38,718 bases of DNA, taken from positions 1-38,718 of the forward strand of contig JAILOS010000082.1 in NCBI GenBank assembly GCA_024690695.1. The letters are read 5' to 3'. This DNA is from Oscillospiraceae bacterium (GTDB lineage Bacteria; Bacillota_A; Clostridia; Oscillospirales; Oscillospiraceae). Made by a program: the position numbers and the translations under genes. Below the pieces are notes generated by a model. That model saw only the letters and a program-made list of their open reading frames with translations. It searched no databases and was not told the DNA's origin. Shown here in pieces: positions 1-8,316 of this stretch. The stretch's first letter is position 1. Each line of letters begins with the position of its first letter.

Positions 1-1
1 C

Positions 2-208
2 GACGGGCGCTGGCGCCTGCTGGAGCCCTGCCTCTTTTCCGCCCGACGGGGGTTCCGGATGCCGGACGGCGGGATCGAACTGAGCTTCCACCACTGCTTC
101 CCCTGCGGCACCAAGGCCAAGTGGCGGGAGGGCAGGCGCACGAGCGCAAAATTCTACCTGCTGCTGGACGCTTCCCGGGCGCCTTTGGATCCCGAAAAAA
201 GGGGCTGA
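2..208 (+). CDS. C-terminal end of an unrecognised protein (5' end outside window)
   Basis: An open frame runs from the first bases to TGA at 206-208 and gives about 68 residues. It contains GRWRLLEPCLFSARRGF, then HHCFPCGTKAKW with two closely spaced cysteines, and a basic, Leu-rich tail. I chose this frame over the longer overlapping frame that starts at 121. It has no start inside the window, ends 42 bp before the radical SAM gene on the same strand, and has ordinary composition, while the other frame is low-complexity Arg/Ala/Gly. I do not recognise the family. Its position suggests it belongs to the peptide-maturation operon. Confidence 0.4.
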   Translation, partial: DGRWRLLEPCLFSARRGFRMPDGGIELSFHHCFPCGTKAKWREGRRTSAKFYLLLDASRAPLDPEKRG

Positions 209-250
209 TGCGGCAGTGCGGAGAGAAAAAACAGACAGAGGAACAACAAA

Positions 251-1651
251 GTGATCAGATACTACATTCTTTCGGAAGAATACGCCCTGCGGGGCTGGAA
301 GCTCCTTCCCTACGCGCTGCAGGCGCTGGACTTCGCGCAGACGGAGTTTTTCAAAAAGCCGGAGTTTAAGCTGCTCCTGAGCTGCGACGGACATACGCCC
401 CTTGACTGGGACACGCTGACCGCAGAACAGCAGAAAATGCTTGAAGAATGGGAAAGAATGGGCTATATCCGCCCCTGCGACGGGCAAAAGAGCCTGCTCC
501 CCGAGCAGGAATACCGCTTCTATCCTGCCCGCTTCAAGGAGTACGTCCAGTGGTCGATCACCGGGCGCTGCAACTACCGCTGCCGCCACTGCTTCATGTC
601 CGCGCCCCACGCGGCCCAGGGCGAACCCACCTGGGATCAGCTCATGACCATGCTGGACGCCTTTGAGCGCTGCGGCGTGCGCAATCTGCAGATCACGGGC
701 GGCGAGCCCATGGTCCGCAGGGACTTCTGGAAGCTGGTGGACGCGATCCTCGAGCGGGGATTGACGATCACCACGCTGTACTCCAACGGCTTGCTTGTCA
801 CGGATGACTTCCTGGACAAGCTGGAGACGCGCGGGATAAGGCCCTCCATCCAGTTCAGCTTCGACGGCGTGGGGCATCACGACTGGATGCGCGGCATCCC
901 CGGCGCGGAGAAGACGGTGCTGGACGCCTTAAAGCGCTGTCAGGACCGGGGTATTCCCACCTCGGTCTCCATGGTCATCTGCCGGGAGAGCGCCGGCTGC
1001 ATCCGTCAATCCGTGAACCTCATGGCTTCTTTGGGCGTGCGGAGCATGAAGGTGGGCAACGCCTCTCCTCTGGGGGAGTGGAGGAACGAGACGGAGCACT
1101 TCCTCAGCCGGGACGAGGTCTATCAGACCTACCTGGATTACGTTCCCCATTTCTTCGCCGACGGCGCGCCGCTGAGCCTGATCCTGGAGGGCTTCTTCGA
1201 TTACGACAAGCCTTCGGATTCCGTCTCGTCCTGGTTTGAGAAGGATATCAAGGAGGAATATTTCGGCAGGGTCCTCATGTGCGCCCATGTGCGCCGGGGC
1301 ATCTATGTCAGCCCCAAGGGGAACGTCCTGCCCTGCATGTCCATGGTGGGCGGCCCCATCGAGGAACAGTTCCCCAACATGCTGGAAACGCCCCTGGAGG
1401 AGATCCTGGACGGGCAGTCCACCTATATGACCATCACCTCCGCCCGGATCGGCGACTTCATGGAGCACAACCCGGACTGCGCCGCCTGCGAATACAGGAC
1501 CGACTGCTGCGGCGGCTGCCGGGCTCTCGCCGTCCGGGACCACCCTACGGACTACCTGTCCGTGGATCTGGACACCTGCCGCTATTTCAAGGGCGGGTGG
1601 AAAGCCAAAAAAGATGCTCTGCTGCGCCAACTTGGCCGGCTTCAGGCATAA
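251..1651 (+). CDS. Radical SAM/SPASM peptide maturase
   Basis: The 466-residue protein probably modifies the Cys-rich precursors encoded just downstream. Residues 1-100 have no iron-sulfur motif and include a winged-helix-like stretch (LTAEQQKMLEEWERMGYI) that could hold a leader peptide; that role is inference. The radical SAM core begins with the cluster motif C107-NYR-C111-RH-C114 and has ITGGEPMVR as the SAM-binding GGEP motif. The C-terminal SPASM/twitch region supplies C344, C362, C410, C413, C419, C420, C423 and C443, enough for auxiliary 4Fe-4S clusters. The GTG start at 251 follows AGAGGAAC. The layout matches maturases of thioether-forming peptides (sactipeptides, ranthipeptides), but the bond type cannot be told from sequence. 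Confidence 0.9.
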   Translation: MIRYYILSEEYALRGWKLLPYALQALDFAQTEFFKKPEFKLLLSCDGHTPLDWDTLTAEQQKMLEEWERMGYIRPCDGQKSLLPEQEYRFYPARFKEYVQWSITGRCNYRCRHCFMSAPHAAQGEPTWDQLMTMLDAFERCGVRNLQITGGEPMVRRDFWKLVDAILERGLTITTLYSNGLLVTDDFLDKLETRGIRPSIQFSFDGVGHHDWMRGIPGAEKTVLDALKRCQDRGIPTSVSMVICRESAGCIRQSVNLMASLGVRSMKVGNASPLGEWRNETEHFLSRDEVYQTYLDYVPHFFADGAPLSLILEGFFDYDKPSDSVSSWFEKDIKEEYFGRVLMCAHVRRGIYVSPKGNVLPCMSMVGGPIEEQFPNMLETPLEEILDGQSTYMTITSARIGDFMEHNPDCAACEYRTDCCGGCRALAVRDHPTDYLSVDLDTCRYFKGGWKAKKDALLRQLGRLQA

Positions 1652-1677
1652 AAAATCAATAACAGGAGGAAAAAACC

Positions 1678-2118
1678 ATGGCAGAATTATCCAAAGAACT
1701 TTACAGCAAGCTGCTGCTTGCGGACAGCCAGGAGGAAGTGACCGCGCTGCTCAAGGCGGGCGGCCGGGAGGACGTGCCCGCGCAGGAGGTCTGGGAGAAG
1801 GTGCAGCAGCGCCGCGCCCAGGACGGCATGGAGCTGAGCCTGGACGAGCTGGCGGACGTGGCCGGAGGCCGCGACTGGATGCAGGAAGGCTGCGCGGCGA
1901 CGGTGGAGCCCGGCAGCGACTGCTGGGGAACCGACGGCGGCTGCGATCTGTGCAACATCGAGTACACCAATCTTCCGACCGACAATTGTCCGAAATGCGG
2001 CAAACTGAGTGCACGAGTCGCATCATCGTGTATGAATATATCAACTTACACCTATACCTGCAGGTATTGTGGAACCGTTGAAGAAAAAAGAGGTCCGTGT
2101 TTTCTTCTGGGCGCTTAA
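1678..2118 (+). CDS. Cys-rich RiPP precursor peptide A with double-Gly leader
   Basis: 146 residues, with a strong AGGAGG ribosome site just upstream. Residues 1-64 form a helical, acidic leader ending in MELSLDELADVAGG, a Nif11/lantibiotic-type double-Gly cleavage motif with G63-G64. The predicted core (65-146) contains ten cysteines at 72, 82, 89, 92, 104, 107, 118, 128, 131 and 141. C89xxC92, C104-PKC107 and C128-RYC131 look like zinc-knuckle halves. Position right after the radical SAM enzyme and near-identity to the next gene over the first 100 residues support a precursor role. An 82-residue core is long for a RiPP. Confidence 0.85.
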   Translation: MAELSKELYSKLLLADSQEEVTALLKAGGREDVPAQEVWEKVQQRRAQDGMELSLDELADVAGGRDWMQEGCAATVEPGSDCWGTDGGCDLCNIEYTNLPTDNCPKCGKLSARVASSCMNISTYTYTCRYCGTVEEKRGPCFLLGA

Positions 2119-2195
2119 TCTCTTTACTGCCCCCGACTGCGCCGGACACCCGGCGCGGTGGGGAAACCCATAAAAATCTTACAGGAGGAAAAACC

Positions 2196-2645
2196 ATGGC
2201 AAAATTATCCAAAGAACTTTACAGCAAGCTGCTGCTGGCGGACAGCCAGGAGGAAGTGACTGAGCTTCTGAAAGCGGGCGGCCGGGAGGACCTGCCCGCG
2301 CAGGAGGTCTGGGAGCAGGTGCAGCAGCGCCGCGCCCAGGACGGCATGGAGCTGAGCCTGGACGAACTGGAAGACGTGGCCGGAGGCCGCGACTGGATGA
2401 GTGAAGGCTGCGCGGCGACGGTGGAAGAGGGCAGCGACTGCTGGGGGACCGACGGTGGCTGCGATCTGTGCAACATCGAATACACCAATCTGCCTACGGA
2501 TATCTGCTATCAGTGCAAGAGAAAGAGCGCGATCGTAAAGGAACGGGATATTTGCTTCATGACGGGCAGCGGCAATGACGTCCTTCAGTGCAGATATTGC
2601 GGTGAGGTCAGAAAAAAGACGGTTTGTATTGCCTTAGGCGTCTGA
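2196..2645 (+). CDS. Cys-rich RiPP precursor peptide B, paralogue of A
   Basis: 149 residues from ATG 2196, preceded by ACAGGAGGAAAAACC. An in-frame ATG about 100 bp earlier lacks this site and would destroy the match to peptide A, so I rejected it. The leader and first core half are nearly identical to A, including VAGGRDWM and the GSDCWGTDGGCDLC segment. From about residue 103 the two diverge, yet Cys positions stay aligned (72, 82, 89, 92, 104, 107, 120, 132, 135, 144). This looks like a recent duplication with the C-terminal half under diversification while the cysteine framework is kept. Both probably share the upstream maturase. Confidence 0.85.
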   Translation: MAKLSKELYSKLLLADSQEEVTELLKAGGREDLPAQEVWEQVQQRRAQDGMELSLDELEDVAGGRDWMSEGCAATVEEGSDCWGTDGGCDLCNIEYTNLPTDICYQCKRKSAIVKERDICFMTGSGNDVLQCRYCGEVRKKTVCIALGV

Positions 2646-2691
2646 GAAATCTACGCTCCCCCCTGGTGAGCATGAGGACAGGAAGAATCTT

Positions 2692-3558
2692 ATGACGAAG
2701 CTCATGGAAACGCTTGCCGCTGATTACCTCCAGCTTTACCTGAATCCGGATACGGACAGCCAGGAGGCTTATCGCCGTGTCGTTCTGCGGGGCGAGGAGC
2801 CGGAGACGAAGAGCCTGGTTCACTACCGGGGCGATCCCGCCGATCGGGAAGAGCTCGCGGAGACCCCGGCGGGAAGCGTCCGGGTGGTCACGCTGGGCAA
2901 TCGGCAGGATTTTGAGCTGGCGCTGCGCAGCCTGATGGCGGCCAAGGACGGGCCTTTGACCCCGATCCCTGCAAGCCAGGGCGCGGCCATGCTGACGCTG
3001 TTCAACTGGCCGCGCATCCACGCCCATCTGGCGCTCTTCCCGGAGGAAGAACGCGCGGCGGAATTCAAACGCTTCACCGCCGTCCGGGAGAACTATGTCG
3101 ATATGCTGGTGGTGCTCTCCCGGGGACCGTACAGCCATGTGGACGCCGCCGCTGTGGGCGAAACGGAGGAAGAATGGCTCGGCCATTCCGACACCATCCG
3201 CCGCTATCACGAGCTGACCCATGTGATCTGCCGCAGGCTATGCCCCGGCGACGTCGCCCCCATCCGGGACGAGCTGGCGGCCGACGCGGTGGGACTCATC
3301 GCCGCCTACGGGCGCTTTGACCCGGAGACGGAGAAGCGCTTTCTCGGCATCCGGGACGGACGCTATACCGGCGGACGGCTGGGAAACTACACGGACACAC
3401 CGGAAGCGCTGACCGGGGCGGTCTGCGCCGCCCTGGAGCGCATCCGGGCAATCATGGAAAAGCAAGCGGGAACGGAGCCCTTCCGCCTCATTCCCGCGCT
3501 GATGAAAGAAGCAGACATAGGAGAGACGAAGACACAGACAAGGAGGAATACACCATGA
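2692..3558 (+). CDS. Putative zinc metalloprotease-like protein of the RiPP cluster
   Basis: 288 residues, ATG after an AGGAAG site. The notable element is H173-E-L-T-H177 followed 16 residues later by DELAADAVG (E194, D198), the HExxH...ExxxD spacing of gluzincin-type metallopeptidases. No signal peptide or membrane segment is visible, so it should be cytosolic. It sits between precursors B and C, and its TGA overlaps the ATG of precursor C by four bases (ATGA), implying translational coupling. A role as leader peptidase or core-trimming enzyme is attractive but inferred. The rest of the protein resembles no family I can name. Confidence 0.7.
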   Translation: MTKLMETLAADYLQLYLNPDTDSQEAYRRVVLRGEEPETKSLVHYRGDPADREELAETPAGSVRVVTLGNRQDFELALRSLMAAKDGPLTPIPASQGAAMLTLFNWPRIHAHLALFPEEERAAEFKRFTAVRENYVDMLVVLSRGPYSHVDAAAVGETEEEWLGHSDTIRRYHELTHVICRRLCPGDVAPIRDELAADAVGLIAAYGRFDPETEKRFLGIRDGRYTGGRLGNYTDTPEALTGAVCAALERIRAIMEKQAGTEPFRLIPALMKEADIGETKTQTRRNTP

Positions 3559-3779
3559 GCAAGGAAATGGATATGGAACTGGACTTCGACAAGCTGGAGC
3601 AGGTCAGCGGAGGCGGCCTTCTGCAAGACCTTATCAACAGGATCGTAAATTCCGGAAAAGCGCCCGAATACAAAAGGATCCTCCAGACCCAGGGAAAGGC
3701 TGCCGCTGCTGCCGCGTGCTGTGCGGACAACGGGGATCTGTGCGGTTATTGCGCAGCAGCTGTCACGATGCTCAAATAG
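3555..3779 (+). CDS. Short double-Gly precursor peptide C
   Basis: 74 residues. The leader is only about 20 residues and ends in MELDFDKLEQVSGG (G19-G20), a canonical double-Gly cleavage motif. The predicted core starts GLLQDLINRIVNSG, passes through an Ala-rich run, and ends with four cysteines (C55, C56, C63, C66) in CCADNGDLCGYC. It is unrelated in core sequence to peptides A and B. A ribosome site (AAGGAGGAA) lies inside the end of the preceding gene, whose stop overlaps this start. It could be a bacteriocin-like product or another substrate of the radical SAM enzyme. Confidence 0.75.
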   Translation: MSKEMDMELDFDKLEQVSGGGLLQDLINRIVNSGKAPEYKRILQTQGKAAAAAACCADNGDLCGYCAAAVTMLK

Positions 3780-3813
3780 GCCGGGAAGGACGTTTTGACG
3801 AAAGAAGCAGGCC

Positions 3814-4617
3814 ATGAACAGAATTAGCGAAAATCCGGTCACAGGGAGAAAGCTCACGCTTGCCGAGGATGGCGATCTGTGCGTCAATAAGAACGAGCAG
3901 TGGCAGGCGCTTGGCTTTAACGAACGCTTTGCCGGGGAGTTTGCGCCCTGTACCTTTCAGGATATCCTTTACGCTCGGGATGACTTTTATGCTGCCGGCA
4001 CAACGGACGACGGGCAGGCGACGCTCTATTCCTCTCTGACGGGAGAGCTTTGGACTCCTGTGAATCTGACAGAGCAGCACTATTGGGAGGAAAAGGGGCG
4101 GCTGCCGAAGGGCGGCGCCGTGAAGCTCTTTTTCGAGCCCTGCATGGATCAGCTCCTGCTGGTCAGTGCCGGCGGGGACGTGGCGATCCTTCCGGAATGC
4201 CCGAAATGCGTGAAGATCCTGCATCTGACGGATCGAACGGTGACGGACGCGGCCTATGAGGATCACCGGATGACCTTCACCTATGAAAGCGGAGAAACCG
4301 AAACCTTCTCTCTGACCACCGCTGACCGGATCCGGGTGTCGCTGAGCTTTGTGAAGGAGGCCCTCGCCAAGGGCGGCGAGCTGATCGACGTCCGCCCGCA
4401 GCACCGGCGCCTTGCCGAGGGGCCGATCCCCTGCACCGCCGCCGTCGATCCCGAGGAGCTGGACGATTATCTCAGAAACAAAGACCCGGATACGAGGCTG
4501 TTTTTTATCTGCAGCTTTGGAACCGTGGCCGACCAGGCGACCTGGCATGCCTATCGCCTGGGTTTTCGGAACGCCCGGTCCGTCGGCGGCTGGCACAAGG
4601 GGACGCATATCGACTGA
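3814..4617 (+). CDS. Two-part protein with C-terminal rhodanese-like domain
   Basis: 267 residues. The C-terminal part (about 188-262) reads GELIDVRP...LFFICSFGTVADQATWHAYRLGF..SVGGW, which follows the rhodanese fold: LIDVR strand, cysteine-bearing active loop, helix, and the final V-GGW. C233 sits where the persulfide-forming Cys is expected, though the loop CSFGTVADQ is atypical. Residues 1-180 are beta-rich and unrecognised, with a CPKC pair (C129, C132). Placement after the Cys-rich precursors suggests sulfur transfer or redox handling for them, which is inference. The upstream ribosome site is weak. Confidence 0.65.
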   Translation: MNRISENPVTGRKLTLAEDGDLCVNKNEQWQALGFNERFAGEFAPCTFQDILYARDDFYAAGTTDDGQATLYSSLTGELWTPVNLTEQHYWEEKGRLPKGGAVKLFFEPCMDQLLLVSAGGDVAILPECPKCVKILHLTDRTVTDAAYEDHRMTFTYESGETETFSLTTADRIRVSLSFVKEALAKGGELIDVRPQHRRLAEGPIPCTAAVDPEELDDYLRNKDPDTRLFFICSFGTVADQATWHAYRLGFRNARSVGGWHKGTHID

Positions 4618-4678
4618 TACGGCGCGACGAGGGCGGCGCCGAGATCCAGGGCAAGCCATAACGATACAGGAGGACATT

Positions 4679-5707
4679 ATGATTTCATTACGAGGACCGA
4701 AACTGAAAATCCTTGCCGCCGTGCTGGCGGTGATCGCCCTTGCGGCGGGGATCTATCTCACCTTTTTCCGCTCGCAGGGCTTTGTAAAGACGACGGGCAC
4801 CATCGTGGCGCTGCGTGAAGACAGCAGCGACGACAGCACCGTTTACTTCCCCACGGTGGAGTATACCGTGGATGGGAAGACCTATACCGGCGAGCTGGAT
4901 ACCGGCAGCGGCTCCTATAAGGTCGGCAAGACCATCCCCGTTCTGTACGATCCCAATGACCCGGCGGTCGTTCACGACGGAAGCGGCGTGGGCATCTATT
5001 TCATAGTCGTTGGCGCCGTGATGCTGGCCGTGCTGGTCTGGTCCAGCGTTCAGAAAAAGCGGGGGCTGCAGCAGCTGGAGGAGCAGCGGGCGCTGCACGG
5101 CGGCGCCGGTCTCGCCCCCTCTGTGCAGGGCGAGGAGCGCGAGCTCTACTTCCTGTCGGATACGGGCACGGCGAAGATCGGCCACCGCATCGAGGACAGG
5201 CAGCGCCGGGTGCTGTATGAGGCGAAGATGACGAAGTTCAGTCTCACCTCGCCCTACGGCTTTGATTTTATCGACCATGAGCATGGCCGCACCACGGCGC
5301 ATCTGGTGGGGCATGAGGAGGAATCGGAGTATAATTCCTTCCTTCTGGACAGTAACTTCACCTTTGAGCTGGACGGGGAGGATATCTGGAAGTACCTGAA
5401 GAAAAACGGGATCGACGTCAAGACCGAGCGCATGGACGGCGCCGTCTGGCCTCGCTACCGCGTCTCCCGCGACGGCGAGGAGATCGCTGTTCTGGAATCC
5501 AGCAGTCAGTATGTCCACGAGGAGGACGCCGCGCAGCACAGCGTCGTGAGCAAGCTTGCGGTTCCGGGCTTTTACCGCATCCGGACATGCGAGGAGAACC
5601 TGGACGCGGTGTTTGTGACGGCCATGGCCTTCGCACGCAGCCGCGCCCTCAACGACGAGGGCGGCACGTTTGGAAAACAGATCCGGTCAAGCATTAGCAA
5701 GAAATGA
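4679..5707 (+). CDS. DUF3592-type two-TM membrane protein with large cytosolic domain
   Basis: 342 residues from ATG 4679, after an AGGAGG site. A longer in-frame reading overlapping the rhodanese-like gene lacks support. TM1 is about residues 9-29. Residues 35-100 form the small beta domain typical of DUF3592 (TGTIVALRED...PTVEYTVDGKTYTGE...VLYDPNDPAVV). TM2 is about 103-122. The remaining 220 residues are soluble and beta-rich, with YRVSRDGEEIAVLESS, faintly resembling tubby/LURP-like folds (weak inference). The function of DUF3592 proteins is not established. It lies 61 bp after the rhodanese-like gene and could be the last gene of that operon. Confidence 0.7.
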   Translation: MISLRGPKLKILAAVLAVIALAAGIYLTFFRSQGFVKTTGTIVALREDSSDDSTVYFPTVEYTVDGKTYTGELDTGSGSYKVGKTIPVLYDPNDPAVVHDGSGVGIYFIVVGAVMLAVLVWSSVQKKRGLQQLEEQRALHGGAGLAPSVQGEERELYFLSDTGTAKIGHRIEDRQRRVLYEAKMTKFSLTSPYGFDFIDHEHGRTTAHLVGHEEESEYNSFLLDSNFTFELDGEDIWKYLKKNGIDVKTERMDGAVWPRYRVSRDGEEIAVLESSSQYVHEEDAAQHSVVSKLAVPGFYRIRTCEENLDAVFVTAMAFARSRALNDEGGTFGKQIRSSISKK

Positions 5708-5774
5708 TATAGGAAGCGTTCCCTTACCGAAAACGAACCATGCGATCATTCGATCACCTTTAGGAGGAAAAATC

Positions 5775-6074
5775 ATGCTGAATATCACAAAGAACATCCA
5801 TGAGACCGAGCTGACTGTTGTCCTGACCGGGCGGCTGGACACCGTTACCGCGCCGGAGCTGGAGAAGGAGCTGAAGGCCTCTCTGGACGGAGTAACTGCG
5901 CTGATCATCGACATGGCGGCGCTGGAGTACATCTCCTCTGCGGGGCTGCGCATGCTGCTCTCTGCCCAGAAGACCATGAACAAGCAGGGCGAGATGAAGG
6001 TCGTCCACGTGGGCGAGACGATCATGGAGATTTTTGAGGTTACTGGATTCTCCGATATCCTGACGATTGAGTGA
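5775..6074 (+). CDS. STAS-domain anti-sigma factor antagonist (RsbV/SpoIIAA-like)
   Basis: 99 residues, the full length of a single STAS domain, with ATG after TTTAGGAGGAAAAATC. The conserved phosphorylation loop reads LEYISSAGLRML, with S55 as the expected target serine. In partner-switching systems the dephosphorylated form binds an anti-sigma kinase and frees its partner, and kinase phosphorylation switches it off. The next gene, 46 bp downstream, encodes phosphatase and kinase domains in one chain, so this protein is probably its substrate. No sigma factor gene is adjacent, so the regulated output is unknown. Confidence 0.9.
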   Translation: MLNITKNIHETELTVVLTGRLDTVTAPELEKELKASLDGVTALIIDMAALEYISSAGLRMLLSAQKTMNKQGEMKVVHVGETIMEIFEVTGFSDILTIE

Positions 6075-6120
6075 GCAGGCGTCCTGCTGACCGGGAAAAA
6101 GCAGAAGGGGGAGATACGCC

Positions 6121-8265
6121 ATGCCGGAAAAATCGGTAAGAGAAATGACGGCGGTAGAGAGAAAGCATTACTCTCTGGAAGCGCGCATGTTTCACGCGGT
6201 TGAAATGGCTTCCGCTGTCCTCGGCCTTGTCGCGCTGCTGATCGGGCTGGGTCTGTATCTGTATGCGCTGGTGGGGCAGTATGTGGGAGAGGCTTTTGGA
6301 CTCTCTCGATCTGCGTCGATGGTCATAGAGCAGGTGGCCGACACGGAGACGCTGGTCGGGGATGTCATGGCCGTGTATCGAGGTCTGTCCCAGGAGGAGC
6401 GCGCCGGATCGCGGACGGAGACCTACCGGGCAAACTATGCCGAAATCTCCTCCGGGGAGGACTATCAGCTGCTGCGCACCGTGCTGCGGGAGTTTTTGGA
6501 TTCCAGCGACGTCAACGACGTCTATCTCGCCGTCTATGACAGGGAAACGTCCTCTCTTGTCTACATCGTTGATCCGGATGAGCGGGAGGGACATATCTGC
6601 CATCCCGGAGACTGGGAGCCTGTCAGCGAGAAGGAACTGGATACCTTCCTGTCTTGGGACGGGACAGGAAAGCTCCACTATTTCAGTAAGAGAGACAACT
6701 TCGCATGGCTTTGCACCGCGGGCGTACCCCTCCGGAACGACGCCGGAGAGATCATCGGCTTTGTGCTGGCGGACGTGTCGCTTGCGGAGGTAGGGAAGGG
6801 GCTCAAGAGCTTTCTGATCCAATATTCGATTGGCATTGCCATTGCCACCGTACTGATCGGTTATTTTCTCACCAGACATATGAAAAAGACTCTTGTGCAG
6901 CCGATCAACGAGATCGCAGAGGCCGCGCAGAATTATGCGCAGGATAAGAAAAACGGCGAGCCGCGTTCTGACTATTTTGCTATGCTGAACATCCGCACCG
7001 GTGACGAGGTGGAGAATCTGAGCCTCGTTCTGGCGGATATGGAGCAGGACCTGACAGAGTACGAGGAAAACCTCACCAAAATTACGGCGGAAAAGGAGCG
7101 CATCGGCACGGAACTGGCGCTGGCGACCCGCATCCAGGCAGACATGCTGCCGAATATTTTCCCGGCTTTCCCGGAGCGTCCGGATTTCGACATTTACGCG
7201 AGCATGGACCCGGCCAAGGAGGTCGGCGGCGATTTCTATGACTTCTTCCTCATTGATGAGAAGCATTTGGGCCTCGTGATGGCGGATGTCTCCGGCAAGG
7301 GCGTGCCCGCGGCGCTCTTTATGATGGTCTCCAAGATCCTGGTGCAAAACTTCGCCATGACGGGCCGCAGCCCCGCGCAGGTGCTGCAGGCGGTCAACGA
7401 TCAGATCTGCGCCAACAACCGCGAGGAAATGTTCGTTACGGTCTGGTTTGGCATTCTGGATACCGAAACAGGGAAAATCACTGCCGCCAACGCCGGGCAC
7501 GAATACCCGGTGCTGATGCAGGCGGGCGGACAGTTTGAGCTGCTAAAAGATAAGCACGGCCTTGTCATCGGCGCGATGGACGGCATTCGTTACAAAGAGT
7601 ATGAGCTGACACTGCAGAAGAGCTCCAAGCTGTTCCTTTACACGGACGGCGTACCGGAGGCGACAAACGCTCAAAATGAACTGTTCGGCACCGATCGGAT
7701 GCTCAAGGCGCTGAATGAAGACCCCTCCGCTTCGCCGGAAATCATTCTGCGAAATGTTCGTAAGGCAGTGGACGGCTTTGTTCTGGAGGCGGAGCAGTTT
7801 GACGACCTGACCATGCTTTGCCTGGAATTCAAGGGGGACACGAGTAAAACGGGAATCTGTAAAGAGTTGAGTATTCCGGCGGAGGTTGAAAAGTTCCCTG
7901 AGCTGCTCTCCTTCCTGGAGCAGCAGTTGGAAGAGGCGGGCTGCCCGATGAAGACACAGATGCAGATCAGCGTGGCCGCTGAGGAGATCTTCGTCAATAT
8001 CGCGAATTATGCCTATGCCCCGGGAAAGGGCATCGCCACGGTACGTCTGGCCATCAGCCAGAATCCGACCACGGCGGCCATCACGTTCATCGACAGAGGA
8101 ACACCCTTTGACCCGCTGAAAAAGAAGGACCCGGACGTGACACTTTCTGCTGAAGAACGCGAGATCGGCGGCCTCGGCATCTATATGACAAAGAAGACCA
8201 TGGACGAAGTACGCTACGAATACAAGGACGGACAAAACCGGCTGACATTGATCAAGAAACTATAG
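6121..8265 (+). CDS. Membrane SpoIIE/PP2C phosphatase fused to GHKL anti-sigma kinase domain
   Basis: 714 residues. TM1 is about 30-51, an extracytoplasmic sensor follows (55-230), TM2 is about 234-253, and a HAMP-like linker reaches about 315. The PP2C domain (about 340-570) shows D371 in VGGDFYDFF, D389 in ADVSGKG, D509 in YTDGV and D561-D562 in FDDLTML, matching RsbU-type metal ligands. The C-terminal HATPase_c domain (about 590-712) has the N-box E621-E622...N626 and the G box IGGLGIYM, like RsbW/SpoIIAB. The protein can therefore both phosphorylate and dephosphorylate a STAS partner, presumably the gene just upstream. The ribosome site is GGGGGAG. Confidence 0.9.
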   Translation: MPEKSVREMTAVERKHYSLEARMFHAVEMASAVLGLVALLIGLGLYLYALVGQYVGEAFGLSRSASMVIEQVADTETLVGDVMAVYRGLSQEERAGSRTETYRANYAEISSGEDYQLLRTVLREFLDSSDVNDVYLAVYDRETSSLVYIVDPDEREGHICHPGDWEPVSEKELDTFLSWDGTGKLHYFSKRDNFAWLCTAGVPLRNDAGEIIGFVLADVSLAEVGKGLKSFLIQYSIGIAIATVLIGYFLTRHMKKTLVQPINEIAEAAQNYAQDKKNGEPRSDYFAMLNIRTGDEVENLSLVLADMEQDLTEYEENLTKITAEKERIGTELALATRIQADMLPNIFPAFPERPDFDIYASMDPAKEVGGDFYDFFLIDEKHLGLVMADVSGKGVPAALFMMVSKILVQNFAMTGRSPAQVLQAVNDQICANNREEMFVTVWFGILDTETGKITAANAGHEYPVLMQAGGQFELLKDKHGLVIGAMDGIRYKEYELTLQKSSKLFLYTDGVPEATNAQNELFGTDRMLKALNEDPSASPEIILRNVRKAVDGFVLEAEQFDDLTMLCLEFKGDTSKTGICKELSIPAEVEKFPELLSFLEQQLEEAGCPMKTQMQISVAAEEIFVNIANYAYAPGKGIATVRLAISQNPTTAAITFIDRGTPFDPLKKKDPDVTLSAEEREIGGLGIYMTKKTMDEVRYEYKDGQNRLTLIKKL

Positions 8266-8316
8266 CGGCTGTAGGGGACTGAAAAAACTGATGCACCCCA
8301 TTTCCCGGAACGTTTA

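Noticed and set aside
6040..7500. A 486-codon - strand frame over the phosphatase gene
   Set aside because: The + strand encodes a clear SpoIIE/GHKL protein with all catalytic motifs; the antisense frame has no ribosome site or motif.
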